This document shows, one piece after another, positions 42,063 to 51,055 of a DNA stretch of 64,000 nucleotides. A program made the translations under genes and the position numbers. The notes below the pieces were generated by a model. It searched no databases. It was not told the DNA's origin and was given only the letters and a program-made list of their open reading frames with translations. This DNA is from Streptomyces sp. NBC_00306 (GTDB taxonomy: Bacteria > Actinomycetota > Actinomycetes > Streptomycetales > Streptomycetaceae), in the NCBI RefSeq assembly GCF_036169555.1, contig NZ_CP108032.1, positions 4,340,001-4,404,000 on the forward strand, written 5' to 3'. How positions within the stretch are numbered: the stretch's first letter is position 1; each line of letters opens with the position of its first letter.

Positions 42063-42583
42063 AATGCTGCGTTGTGGGTCGCTGCGTCTGCCATCCGCGG
42101 CGCCAACCTGCGTCGTGGCTGACGGCCAGGGGGACCAAGACAGAGGCTTACGCCTCAGCCGGGGCGCTCCCACGCTCGTTCGGGGGCACCCGTACGTCCC
42201 GTCCCGCTGCTCGGACCTCGGGCACGGCCATCCTGATCGATCAGTGGCGGTCGCGCGTACGGCTGCATGCATGGGTCTAGCTGCGCAGACACACGCTGAT
42301 GTGACGGCAGGATGCCAGGCCATCATGGTCATTGTTTGCCGTTGGTGATCACCTTGGGCAGCCCTCGGACGGTCTCAGCGTGGTGCGGAGTGCGGCATTA
42401 AAGGTCCACTTACGATGAGCCACTTCCTCGGCTGGTTAGGGTCCTTGCAGCGCCTCTGAAACCACACGCTTGGACTCCATCCACGCCTCCTCGTTCCGAT
42501 CTTGACCGTCCGTCAACTCGGTCAAGCTCAGGGACACTTACCAGGCAACTGGCGATGGAGGCCTCGTAGACTCTGAGGGATCA

Positions 42584-42612
42584 AGCGTGGACAATCAGTG
42601 CTTGTCCACGCT
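42584..42612. promoter_or_regulatory. inverted repeat upstream of the GHKL-nuclease gene
   Basis: AGCGTGGACAA at 42584-42594 and its complement TTGTCCACGCT at 42602-42612 are separated by seven bases, about 42 bases before the GTG start. A second inverted pair, CTTGACC and GGTCAAG, lies near 42503 and 42523. They could be operator or leader hairpins controlling the cassette. Confidence 0.45.
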
Positions 42613-42653
42613 GGCGATTCGCAGGCACAACGTGCCTGGAGAGAGGGGCACTG

Positions 42654-45299
42654 GTGGAGTCCACGCATGAGGGGCCGGAGCAGTTGGCGTTCGGCAGCGA
42701 GAGCGTCACTATCAGTCCTGCTCAGTTCGTCGTGGCTTCGCAAGACACTCGTGATCTCGTCCCTGTACGCATCTCATTGGCGATCATCGAGCGCTTCTCC
42801 GAGGGGCTTTACAGTTCACCTAACAAGACCTTCGAAGAGCTAGTTTCAAACTCATACGATGCCGGAGCTGAGAGTGTATGGGTTTACATGCCTGGCGACC
42901 TTTCATCTCCGCACGCATCTATTCTAGTTGTTGACGATGGCGAGTCGATGGACGTGCAGGGGCTCCAAGATCTCTGGCGAATCGGAAAATCTCGCAAGCG
43001 TGAAGACGACGCCAATGGGAAACGACGCGAGCCGATCGGCAAGTTCGGTATTGGTAAGCTAGCTACTTATGTTTTGGCGGAGGAGCTCACCTATATCGTG
43101 CTGAAGGACGGCACCTATCGCGCAGTAACGATGGACTACCAACTAGTCCAAGGCGACATGAGTGACCCGCATACCCTCAATTTGGAAGTTGCCGAGCTCT
43201 CTCGCGAAGAAGCGCGAGAGGCCTTGTTGTCCAACCTGCGAGATTACGGCGAACGCATGAAACCCCTTCTGGAAAATCTCTTCCCTGAGGGTGCGGCTGG
43301 GCCAGAGCATTGGACAGCCGCCATTATGACTCGACTCAAGAAGCCGGCGCAGGGTATCCAGCAGGGCCGCCTTAGGTGGGTTCTGTCTACCGCCATCCCA
43401 TTGAACCCTTCTTTCAACCTCCTATATAACGGAGACCCCATCGAGCCGTCAAAAGCTCAAGGGGACGAACAGTGGCGCTTCATCATGGGCCAGTCAGAAG
43501 ACACTCTTCCCCCTGACGCAAGGATTGGCACGCCAGACCATGTCGACGTAAATGGGGAACGCTTACCTGCGTATAGACTCCCTCTTGCCGGAGCGGTTTG
43601 GGGGCAGGCCCAGCTATTCGAAGACTCCCTTAATCGTGGGCAAAGTGGAAAACTAGGTCGGAGTCATGGATTCTTCGTCAGGGTGCGAGGCCGGCTGATC
43701 AACCTTGACGACGCCGCTTTCAACGTTGGCGTCGATCTCCACTACGGCACGTTCTCCCGTTTTAACATGGTGATTAACGCCGATGAACTTGATGCGCTCG
43801 TAGCTAGCCCGCGCGAGAGCCTAATGGATTCGCCGGAAGTGCGGGAACTGAAGACTTATATGCTCGCCATCTTCAACAGGTCGCGTTCAGTTTTGAAAAA
43901 GCGTGACGACGAGGATGAAATCCCTCTTCTAACACAACAGGGCCGCATTTCAAATCCGCCTCCCGGCCTTACTCAGGGCCCCCTCAGAAGAATGCTTCGG
44001 CGGGCATCTCAGGGAGACGAACAAGTAAGAGAATCTCTCGGCATTAAGGTTGACGCAACGATGCTCCCTGTCTCCTTGACGCAGGGTGGTGGAGAGGTCC
44101 TTGAGCAGGTACTCGTAGAGCCCGCGGGCGAGGAAACTCGTCTGATCTCGTATGACCCAGAGCGACGCGCGGCTATCCTCAATCAGGCTCACCCGTTCGT
44201 CAGCAACTACATTGATCGAGATGGAACTCAAGAAGCGCTGCAAATTCTCGGGCTGACGGAGTTGCTGACCCAGGCCTACATGCTTGACGAAAACATCGAC
44301 GCAGCGACCGTAAATCGAATTATGAAACGGCGGGACGCCTTCTTGCGCGACTTCGTCAGCTATCATCCCCGCTCTGCTCCCGTCATCGCGAAGAGTTTGC
44401 GCGATGCGAGCAATGACGAGAAGGCTCTAGAGGACGCAGTCGCCGACGCCCTCACTGTAATGGGATACAGCGTGCAGAGGATCGGAGGCAGTGGCACACC
44501 GGATGGAATCGCCACCATCCGACTCGGGCGTCGCGGAGGAGACGGTAGCGAAAGCTATGCGCTCACCTATGACGCCAAATCCAGTGGATCCGAGGCACGA
44601 CGCGCCCTCGAACCAGCTAAGAAGAAGCAACTCGAAAAGGCGCCGCGGATTCAAGCAGGCACAGCTAGAACCTCAGTGCTGCGAGTCCATCGGGTGCGAG
44701 CGGCAGAGCAATTCAAGCTTGACGTGCCACCCAAGTTCACGCTTCTGGTGGCCCCTGGCTTCCAGGGCGATGGCGACGAGAAGGCTCTCATCGGTGACAT
44801 CTGTCGTAATGACGGCATCACCCCGATCACCGTGGAAGACTTGGCACGCTTGGTTGAACTTTTCCCTTTGCGGCGCCTATCTCCACTAAAGCTCCTGGGT
44901 CTTTTCGCAACTCACGAACCAAGCGAGGCGCGAGCATTTGTGGATTCCATCGAGGCCCAGGATCCCCCAGTCGCCCCTCCCGTGGCTGAGGTCATTGAGC
45001 TACTGGTCCAGTACTCGGAGCGTCGAACTCCCGTAACCGTAGATACCATCGTGACTGCCGTGTACGAACGGAGCGGTATCGATCTCGACCACGAAGAGGT
45101 CTCAGCAATTGTGCGGGGCTTGGCTGCTCTCGCGCCCGCTACGATGTACTTCGATGGTCAGCTCGTAGCGCTTAATGCTTCACCGCAAGGACTCATTGGC
45201 GAACTCCGTCAGACTTTCCACGAATATCCGAATAGGCTTGCGGAAACCTATGAGATCGCTATTCCATTTCCGCGGCCACGCGTAGGAGATGACCAATGA
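42654..45299 (+). CDS. GHKL ATPase (MORC/MutL-like) fused to PD-(D/E)XK nuclease domain
   Basis: The 881-aa protein begins with a Bergerat-fold ATPase: EELVSNSYDAGA (E62, N66, D69), VVDDGESMD (D95, G96) and IGKFGIGKLA (129-136). GFFVRVRGRLIN near residue 339 suits the transducer-type S5 domain that follows the ATPase in MutL, Hsp90 and MORC. At 590-645 a restriction-like core appears: AVADALTVMGYSVQRIGG, TPDGIA (D617) and YALTYDAKSSG (D640, K642). It is coupled by ATGA to an amino-methyltransferase, so it is read as the restriction subunit of an RM-type defence system. The GTG start follows GAGAGGGG. Lower GC than neighbours marks it as cargo. Substrate and site are unknown. Confidence 0.82.
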   Translation: MESTHEGPEQLAFGSESVTISPAQFVVASQDTRDLVPVRISLAIIERFSEGLYSSPNKTFEELVSNSYDAGAESVWVYMPGDLSSPHASILVVDDGESMDVQGLQDLWRIGKSRKREDDANGKRREPIGKFGIGKLATYVLAEELTYIVLKDGTYRAVTMDYQLVQGDMSDPHTLNLEVAELSREEAREALLSNLRDYGERMKPLLENLFPEGAAGPEHWTAAIMTRLKKPAQGIQQGRLRWVLSTAIPLNPSFNLLYNGDPIEPSKAQGDEQWRFIMGQSEDTLPPDARIGTPDHVDVNGERLPAYRLPLAGAVWGQAQLFEDSLNRGQSGKLGRSHGFFVRVRGRLINLDDAAFNVGVDLHYGTFSRFNMVINADELDALVASPRESLMDSPEVRELKTYMLAIFNRSRSVLKKRDDEDEIPLLTQQGRISNPPPGLTQGPLRRMLRRASQGDEQVRESLGIKVDATMLPVSLTQGGGEVLEQVLVEPAGEETRLISYDPERRAAILNQAHPFVSNYIDRDGTQEALQILGLTELLTQAYMLDENIDAATVNRIMKRRDAFLRDFVSYHPRSAPVIAKSLRDASNDEKALEDAVADALTVMGYSVQRIGGSGTPDGIATIRLGRRGGDGSESYALTYDAKSSGSEARRALEPAKKKQLEKAPRIQAGTARTSVLRVHRVRAAEQFKLDVPPKFTLLVAPGFQGDGDEKALIGDICRNDGITPITVEDLARLVELFPLRRLSPLKLLGLFATHEPSEARAFVDSIEAQDPPVAPPVAEVIELLVQYSERRTPVTVDTIVTAVYERSGIDLDHEEVSAIVRGLAALAPATMYFDGQLVALNASPQGLIGELRQTFHEYPNRLAETYEIAIPFPRPRVGDDQ

Positions 45300-46477
45300 T
45301 TACCGCCAATAGGGCTGCTGCACATCCATTTCCCGCACGCATGGCGCCAGAGCTCGCAGCAGCGAAAGTTTCCAGCCTGGCCCCCAATGCGGTGGTACTA
45401 GACCCCATGATGGGTTCTGGAACCTTCCCCTTGGCTGCTGCCAAGTCTGGACATCAGGCTTTCGGTTGCGATACAGATCCCCTGGCTGTAGTAATTGCCA
45501 ACACTAATGCAGCTAGCTACTCCCTCGATGATTTCCTCACGGCTGCGGAGTCCGTGGTATCGACGGCGAGATCTATAAGAGGAGTCGACATGAGCGTTGA
45601 CTCCGAGACATCAAGGTTCATTGATTTTTGGTTTGACCCAGTTGCGCGAGAACGCTTGTCGTCTCTGGCTGCAGCAATCAAAGAGGTGCCGGCTCCACTC
45701 TCGTACCCTTTGTGGTGCGCTTTCTCGCGACTCATCATTGCCAAGGACGCTGGCGCTTCGCGGGCGAGAGACGTATCCCACTCGCGTCCTCATAGGGTCC
45801 GCGAGGCAGCGTCATTTGACCCCATCGAGCGGTATTTCTCCTCAGCAAGGGCGGTAGCAAATCGAGTGTCTCACTCGCGCATTGAGCTAGGTGAGACGGG
45901 TTCCCCTAGCTCTGCTCCCAGCATTTTGCGTGCCGATGCCCGGCGCCTACCTTTCGGTCGAGCGACAGTTGATGCCGTGATGACAAGTCCGCCGTACCTG
46001 ATCGCCATCGATTATCTTCGCGGGCATCGTATGAGCTTGGTCTGGATGGGCTACTCCATCCCGTACCTTCGGTCGTTGAGGTCGGGAAATATCGGGTCCG
46101 AGGTCGGCCTGGATGTCGATTCAACTCTGAATTCTATCGCTAGATCTTCCTTCACCAAGCCACTACCAGACCGAAGCCGGAAAATTATTGGTCGTTACGT
46201 CCAAGACTTGGATCTCGTCATGTCGGAAATTGCTCGCGTCGTGAAACCGGCTGGTCTTGTGTCCTTCGTTATGGCCGATGCGCGGATGAACGGAGTTGAA
46301 ATCTCAATAGAGGAGATCCTCGTACGTCTTGGCAGTCGCAACGGTCTAACTAGCCGAGGGCGTGTATCAAGAGAGCTTCCAGAAAACAGACGCTACCTAC
46401 CGCCTCCACGGAATTCCGCAAATGCGCTCGATAGGCGAATGAAGGAAGAGGTGATCCTGACCTTTGAACGCGAGTGA
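45296..46477 (+). CDS. amino-type DNA methyltransferase (N4-C or N6-A)
   Basis: The 393-aa protein starts in ATGA overlap with the GHKL-nuclease gene. Motif I (SAM site) is DPMMGSGTF at 36-44, with FGCDTDPLAVVIA after it; the catalytic motif IV is TSPPYL at 230-235. SPPY is commonest in N4-cytosine enzymes, though N6-adenine enzymes of this order also use it. ARVVKPAGLVSFVMADARM is the following strand. It should protect host DNA from the partner nuclease. The order with motif I before IV puts it in the beta- or gamma-like class, which I do not resolve. Confidence 0.85.
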   Translation: MITANRAAAHPFPARMAPELAAAKVSSLAPNAVVLDPMMGSGTFPLAAAKSGHQAFGCDTDPLAVVIANTNAASYSLDDFLTAAESVVSTARSIRGVDMSVDSETSRFIDFWFDPVARERLSSLAAAIKEVPAPLSYPLWCAFSRLIIAKDAGASRARDVSHSRPHRVREAASFDPIERYFSSARAVANRVSHSRIELGETGSPSSAPSILRADARRLPFGRATVDAVMTSPPYLIAIDYLRGHRMSLVWMGYSIPYLRSLRSGNIGSEVGLDVDSTLNSIARSSFTKPLPDRSRKIIGRYVQDLDLVMSEIARVVKPAGLVSFVMADARMNGVEISIEEILVRLGSRNGLTSRGRVSRELPENRRYLPPPRNSANALDRRMKEEVILTFERE

Positions 46478-46653
46478 GGTAGACGTGCCCCTACTCGAAT
46501 GCCCAAGCTTGGGTGATAGGACATCCGAACGAGAGACAGCACATGGCTGGACTCATGATGCTTGCTCATCGGAGGCTGTGTGTGCGGGCCTTGACCCCTC
46601 GGATGAAGTCCTCTTGCGTCGCTTCTGATCCGACACGGCTCGTGAATCCGTCG

Positions 46654-46831
46654 CTACGCAACCGGCTCGTACGCCACCGTCACGTCGTGAGGAATCGGCT
46701 GCTCGATCGTGAATCCTTGTTGCGGGTAGACCATCAGCGCTGCTGAGACCCGACCGACATATGATGACGAGACGCGCATCCTGGATCGAATCGGTGTACT
46801 CAGCAAAGGGCGTGGAGATCGACGCGCTCAC
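46654..46831 (-). pseudogene. possible decayed small gene
   Basis: In the 570-base gap after the methyltransferase, the minus strand reads VSASISTPFAEYTDSIQDARLVII in one frame. In the next frame it continues as VGRVSAALMVYPQQGFTIEQ...DVTVAYEPVA up to a stop at 46654. Both parts look protein-like, suggesting one gene broken by a frameshift near 46770. The family is not recognised. The rest of the gap shows nothing. Confidence 0.3.
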
Positions 46832-47048
46832 CCACGCGACCTCGGACCAGAGCTTCCGTGCCGTTGCGTACGCCTCCTCTCCTCATACTGCTTGCTGGCC
46901 AGCGGGACCGACGACATGGGAACTCGCCGCTCCTCAATCATGGTCCTAGAGAAGCGGATGTTCTCGCCCGTGTTTTAAGCCTCATCTCGACGATGATGGC
47001 GTCCGCAGGAACGCCGAGCGGTCCGCGGCCTGGCGAAACCCGCTTTCA

Positions 47049-47618
47049 CTAAGCCGCGAATCGAAGCCGTTTGGGCGCAGGCGTGCGGTCCGTATATCCG
47101 TGCTCAGCCGACCGCGCCGATCGCTGCGCGAGCCAACCAGAGACCCGGGCCCCGCCGTTCACTGCCTCGCCCTCGCAGACGGTGCGAACGTGCGTGAAGC
47201 CGTGCGCTAGGTAGTACCGCTGGAGTCCTTCGTTCGTCGTCCAGGCGTCTAGGCGGAGCCATTGTGCGCCCGCACGATGTGCGCGATCGCCGGCCCAGTC
47301 GAGAAGCCGGCCCCCGAGGCCCTGTCCCGCGTACTCTCGAGCGATGGTGAGCTTGTTGACGAACAGCGACGGTTCGGTTAGCTCGTCGTCCGTCCACAGC
47401 CCCGCTTCCGCGTCGGGCGTGAGCGTGATCGTGCCGGCCGTCGTATGCCCGTCCCGGAGCATGAACACAGTGCCCGCGTCGATCGTGGCCAACAGCTTGT
47501 CGGCAGGATACGGACGGCTCCACTGGTCGGACCCCAGACCCCTCAACCAGGTTGCCGCCTCCTCGCGAAAGGCGAGCAGCTTTGTCACGTCGTGAGGTTC
47601 TGCGAGGTGGATGATCAC
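47049..47618 (-). CDS. GNAT family N-acetyltransferase
   Basis: The 189-aa GNAT protein contains the acetyl-CoA loop LTIAREYAGQGLGGRLLDWAGDRA and LRLDAWTTNEGLQRYYLAHGFTHVRT. Its GTG start overlaps the end of the GntR gene (GTGA), so the two are co-expressed and the substrate may be related to the regulator's ligand. The last 40 residues are basic. Such pairs occur in several Streptomyces AICEs as cargo; the substrate is unknown. Confidence 0.87.
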   Translation of the reverse strand: MIIHLAEPHDVTKLLAFREEAATWLRGLGSDQWSRPYPADKLLATIDAGTVFMLRDGHTTAGTITLTPDAEAGLWTDDELTEPSLFVNKLTIAREYAGQGLGGRLLDWAGDRAHRAGAQWLRLDAWTTNEGLQRYYLAHGFTHVRTVCEGEAVNGGARVSGWLAQRSARSAEHGYTDRTPAPKRLRFAA

Positions 47619-48382
47619 GTGTTCTCGCTTCGGGCCGAGAGCTCGCCAATCTCATAGTTCATGCGATTCAGGTCCCCTCGGAACGTCGTGATGGTGCACC
47701 TGATCGGACGGTCTACGGAGTAGCCGGTACGCGTCCAAAGCATGACGGGAACGCCAGCTCCGATCTCCAGAAGTCGCGCTTCGTCCGGCGTGGGCATCCG
47801 GGCAGCGATCTCATCGAAGTACCCGACCTGCTCGATACCGCCCGAAGCGAGGTACCGAGTCGTTCCCTCCTCGATGTCCCCCGGCTCGGCCAACCGCGGC
47901 GACGCTTCGACCAGCCAGGACGGGTAGTAGGTCGCCTGTGTGGACCATGGGACGTCGTCCACGTAGCGATGACAGAACCGCAGGACTGCCTTCGAACCTG
48001 CCGGAACCTTGAGTCGCTCAGCCACGTCTCTCGAAGCCGGAAGCATCTCCACGCGAAATGTCTGGTGGGGCCGCCGGCCAGCGTTCGTTACGTCGGTGCT
48101 GTACGCGTCCCCGTTCTGCGGGAAGGTCAGATTCTCGAACCGCGAGGCGTTCAGCTCGAACACCTCGTGCGACTTGACCTCATATCCAAGCCCTTGGCTG
48201 GACGTGATCAGGCCCTCGCTGACCAGCAGGCTTAGCCCGTTGCGGACCGTGTTCCTTGATGCGTCGAAGCGCCGCTGCAAGTCGTTCTCGGAGGGTAGGC
48301 GCGCCCCCGGCGCATGGGTGCCGTTGTCGATCTCGCGGCGCAGGGCGTCAGCGACTTGCCGGTACTTCGGCTGCTTGGTCAT
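47615..48382 (-). CDS. GntR/HutC-type regulator with UTRA domain
   Basis: The 255-aa protein has a GntR winged helix (KYRQVADALRREIDNGTHAPGARLPSENDLQRRFDASRNTVRNGLSLLVSEGLI) and a UTRA ligand-binding domain ending in GAGVPVMLWTRTGYSVDRPIRCTITTFRGDLNRMNYEIG. The ATG at 48380-48382 matches the fold. Upstream are two opposed GTACCAACAAGTTG boxes. It probably represses its own operon and perhaps the rightward transfer operon. Unlike the short GntR of element A it has an effector domain. Confidence 0.88.
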   Translation of the reverse strand: MTKQPKYRQVADALRREIDNGTHAPGARLPSENDLQRRFDASRNTVRNGLSLLVSEGLITSSQGLGYEVKSHEVFELNASRFENLTFPQNGDAYSTDVTNAGRRPHQTFRVEMLPASRDVAERLKVPAGSKAVLRFCHRYVDDVPWSTQATYYPSWLVEASPRLAEPGDIEEGTTRYLASGGIEQVGYFDEIAARMPTPDEARLLEIGAGVPVMLWTRTGYSVDRPIRCTITTFRGDLNRMNYEIGELSARSENT

Positions 48383-48405
48383 AGACCCATCATGACGCAC
48401 TCGCG

Positions 48406-48495
48406 CAACTTGTTGGTACATGTGGCCCCAACCCCCTTGACGTCTCACTGTCCGTGGGTGCAGCATCACTGTCATCAGCTTGTACCAACAAGTTG
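48406..48495. promoter_or_regulatory. paired GntR boxes (CAACTTGTTGGTACA) in B
   Basis: CAACTTGTTGGTACATG at 48406-48422 is matched by its inverse CTTGTACCAACAAGTTG at 48479-48495, 56 bases apart, with 15 bases shared exactly. The boxes lie upstream of the GntR gene and of the rightward operon, as expected for operators of that regulator. Confidence 0.65.
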
Positions 48496-48870
48496 AGCAG
48501 GTGGTGCAACACCATTGAGTGTGCGCGCCTGCGCCGACAAATCAACAGCGTGATCCACCGCAGCACCACGGTCGTGAGGGCGCCGGCCGAGGCGAGTGGA
48601 GACCAGCCGACCGAGAGACGGCCCGTGTCACAACCGGGCCCACACCCCTAACCGGGAACGCCATCGGCTCTAAGAACCGCACGGCACACCTTGAAACTGC
48701 GAAGACCCCCGGGATTTCGGACTTCTCCGGGGCGAGCAGCGCCGTGCGAAACAGGAGGTCCGAGCCCTGTACCAGTGCTCACGGTGCTCGACATCCCAAC
48801 GCCATTTCGGCAGACGGGTGTCGGGTCGCCGTGGTCGCTCGTAGCCCACGACCGACCCACCCAACGGCGC

Positions 48871-48900
48871 GCGGCCCCGGTGTCCTACCACCGGGGCCGC
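48871..48900 (+). terminator. strong hairpin in the leader of the B transfer operon
   Basis: GCGGCCCCGGTG at 48871-48882 pairs with CACCGGGGCCGC at 48889-48900 (12 bp, six-base loop), 34 bases before the first backbone gene. The gene-free stretch 48496-48934 that it closes could encode a short RNA or be an attenuated leader; element A has a comparable leader closed by the minihelix at 32055-32097. Confidence 0.6.
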
Positions 48901-48934
48901 TTCGAGCCGTCCACCTGCTAGGGAGACACGACTC

Positions 48935-49201
48935 ATGAAGCACATCGTCACTGTTCAGGACGTTGTTACCGCGTTCGCCGACTTCATGGAGCCGACGGGT
49001 GCAGAGCTGGACGCGATCGAGCAGGAGATGCCCGCGATCCTCGCGGACGTCGACCTGATCGACGCGCAGATCACCACCCTTGACCGCACGCCGACCGAGC
49101 TGGACATCCGGCGCATCCGCCGGGCCTACCGCCGGGTGCTGGCCGCCGAACGCGACCAGGCCAACCGCGCCGGCGCGAGCACGTCCGGCGGTGTGGCATG
49201 A
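48935..49201 (+). CDS. DUF6284 family small protein
   Basis: The 88-aa helical protein (MKHIVTVQDVVTAFADFMEPTGAELDAIEQEMPAILADVDLIDAQI in two helices, then DIRRIRRAYRRVLAAERDQANRA) opens the B backbone operon. The ATG follows TAGGGAG. It ends in ATGA overlap with the DUF2637 gene. DUF6284 proteins occur almost only in actinomycete mobile elements; the role is unknown. Confidence 0.8.
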   Translation: MKHIVTVQDVVTAFADFMEPTGAELDAIEQEMPAILADVDLIDAQITTLDRTPTELDIRRIRRAYRRVLAAERDQANRAGASTSGGVA

Positions 49202-50076
49202 ACCTCCACCGCAAAGGCAGGGCCGCCCTCGTGCTGGCCCTGGTCGCCGTGGTCGCCATGGCGTTCCGGGTCTCGTGGAACGCGCTCAGGGACATCGCGA
49301 ACGCGGTCGGTGCAGACAACACGGCCGCGACGCTCTACCCGTTCGTGGTCGATGGCCTGATGGCCCTGGCCCTGGTTGCCACCCTCGTGCTTGCGGGTAA
49401 GGATCGGACGTTCGCGCTGCGGGTGCTGGGCACCTACACGCTCGCCTCGCTGGTCCTCAACTACGTGCACGGCCTGGTCCCCAAGCTGCACGACACGGAA
49501 CTGGACTGGACGCGCCTCGCCGACTGGGACCCCGCCAACTGGGCCCTGGTCCTGCTGGCGACGTCGCTTCCGGTCGGGTCGATCTACTTCGGTTCCGATC
49601 TGGTCGCCAAGGTTCTCCACCACCGCCCCGCCTCGATTCCGGGGCCGGACGCGAATGTGGAGGAATCTACCGAGACGCTGAGGAATCGGTCTACGGCTGA
49701 CCTCGCAGTATCGACCCCGGCGCTCCCGCTGCGGATGCCCGACCCGGTGACGGTCGACTTCCTGAAGTCGACCCCGCTCGCCAAGCCGCTCCCGACCCCG
49801 GCGCGCGTTCCAGTCGCCGCGATCGAGCGGCGCCAGGTGGCCGCTGAGTCGATCCGACCCCGCCGGGCGACCGGTCGGGTTCCGGAAGTTGCTCGATCCC
49901 CTAAGCCGCGCCGGACGGCGGAGCAACTGATCGATGAGACCCGCAGCGCGACGGCCGATTGGGCGGACGGGCAGATCACGGCGGAGGGCATCCGTCGCAC
50001 GGTCCGCACGTCGCCGGCGAACGCCCGGATGCTGCGGGACACCCTGCTCGCTGAACGTGCCGCCAAGGCGGCGTGA
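49198..50076 (+). CDS. DUF2637 membrane protein (B)
   Basis: The 292-aa protein has three to four membrane helices (AALVLALVAVVAMAFRV, ATLYPFVVDGLMALALVATLVLA, RVLGTYTLASLVLNYVHGLV, WALVLLATSLPVGSIYFGSD) and a basic tail ending in ITAEGIRRTVRTSPANARMLRDTLLAERAAKAA. That end is like LTADRLRTTLHVSQANARKLREQL of element A and suggests a shared DNA-binding helix-turn-helix. It overlaps its neighbours at both ends. Confidence 0.85.
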   Translation: MNLHRKGRAALVLALVAVVAMAFRVSWNALRDIANAVGADNTAATLYPFVVDGLMALALVATLVLAGKDRTFALRVLGTYTLASLVLNYVHGLVPKLHDTELDWTRLADWDPANWALVLLATSLPVGSIYFGSDLVAKVLHHRPASIPGPDANVEESTETLRNRSTADLAVSTPALPLRMPDPVTVDFLKSTPLAKPLPTPARVPVAAIERRQVAAESIRPRRATGRVPEVARSPKPRRTAEQLIDETRSATADWADGQITAEGIRRTVRTSPANARMLRDTLLAERAAKAA

Positions 50077-50453
50077 TGGGCGGCTCGTTCGGTAAGTGCT
50101 TCGACCCGAACGGCGCCCGCTACGGCCTCCCCACCTACCCCTGGCGCTACGCCCCGGACGGGTTCGCGACCCGCCGGCAGTTACGGGCCCGCGGCCTGCG
50201 GCCCGGTGGTCAGCCGATCGCGGCGCAGATCCTGCGCCCGCGCTACCGGCGCGGCCCGCTGGTCGCCTACCTCTACCGCCTCGACAAGGCGAAGCCCGTC
50301 CGGCCCATGACCCCGAACCGGCGGGCCGCGCTCGCCAAAGCGATGCTCGCGCGCCGCACCTGCCCGCAGTGCCGCACGGATGCCGGATACGTCATCCCTG
50401 CCTCGCTCGGAACGTGTGTGACCTGCGCCTACCCCGAGGAGTGTCAGCAGTGA
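50073..50453 (+). CDS. RRQRL-motif zinc-binding protein (B)
   Basis: The 126-aa homologue of 33805-34176, with RRQLRARGLRPGGQ and a zinc ribbon of CPQC and CVTC. This pair is the most conserved between the two elements at nucleotide level. Either the GTG at 50073 or the adjacent ATG at 50076 may be the start. Confidence 0.88.
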   Translation: MMGGSFGKCFDPNGARYGLPTYPWRYAPDGFATRRQLRARGLRPGGQPIAAQILRPRYRRGPLVAYLYRLDKAKPVRPMTPNRRAALAKAMLARRTCPQCRTDAGYVIPASLGTCVTCAYPEECQQ

Positions 50454-51007
50454 AGATCACGGTCAACACGCACAAGCTGTTCGGTCACCGCGCCACCCTC
50501 CGTACCGCGAAGCAGCTCGCGGAACCGGCGGCGCGGCTGGTCAACCGGTCCGTGCCGGGCCGGATGCCGGACGTACAGATCACCCTCACGAACCCGCGCG
50601 GTCTGGCAGAGCTGGCCACCACGGCGGAAGCCGAGTTGGCCGGCGGGGTCGACAAGCGCGTCAGGGACCGCGAGGAGCGTCACGCCGCACGCGAGGCCCG
50701 TGACGTCGCCGGACGCGCGGTCCCGCTCATGGATGGCTCGGTCCTGGTCCTGATCAACGTCGACCAGAACGCCAGCCCCGGTGAGTTCGCCATCACCCTC
50801 GTTCACGAGCTGGTCCACGCCATGCAGTTCTCCCGCAAGGGCGTCCGCGAGCGGATCATCCGTGATCGCCGCGACGCCTTCAAGGTCGAGCGCCAGTCCC
50901 GCCGTCACGCCCGCGAACACGAGCGGGGCCTCGCCGACGAAGAGCGCGAGGCCTACAGCCGCGAGTACCTCGCCGACCAGATCGTTCCCGGCGCCAACGC
51001 CGCCTGA
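50450..51007 (+). CDS. HExxH zinc-metallopeptidase-like protein
   Basis: The 185-aa protein contains ITLVHELVHAMQF near residue 121, the HExxH zinc motif of metallopeptidases, preceded by VLVLINVDQNASPGEF and followed by a long charged helix that may supply the third ligand. No signal peptide or membrane helix is present, so it is cytoplasmic. It is encoded between the RRQRL and translocase genes, with GTG start overlapping the former, so it is co-expressed for transfer. Element A has nothing comparable. A target could be the GntR repressor or a recipient protein, but this is inference. Confidence 0.75.
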   Translation: MKITVNTHKLFGHRATLRTAKQLAEPAARLVNRSVPGRMPDVQITLTNPRGLAELATTAEAELAGGVDKRVRDREERHAAREARDVAGRAVPLMDGSVLVLINVDQNASPGEFAITLVHELVHAMQFSRKGVRERIIRDRRDAFKVERQSRRHAREHERGLADEEREAYSREYLADQIVPGANAA

Positions 51008-51055
51008 CCACCCCTCACCACACGCCCCTCCGCTGAGGGCAGTACAGGAGATCTC

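Noticed and set aside
41935..42653. Small reading frames in the left end of element B
   Set aside because: Translations are Arg/Ala/Ser-rich in all frames, with no ribosome sites or domains; read as attachment and regulatory DNA.
42654..45299. Two-component sensor histidine kinase
   Set aside because: The Bergerat fold is present, but there is no dimerisation H-box, membrane segment or response regulator; the nuclease motif and the coupled methyltransferase point to RM.
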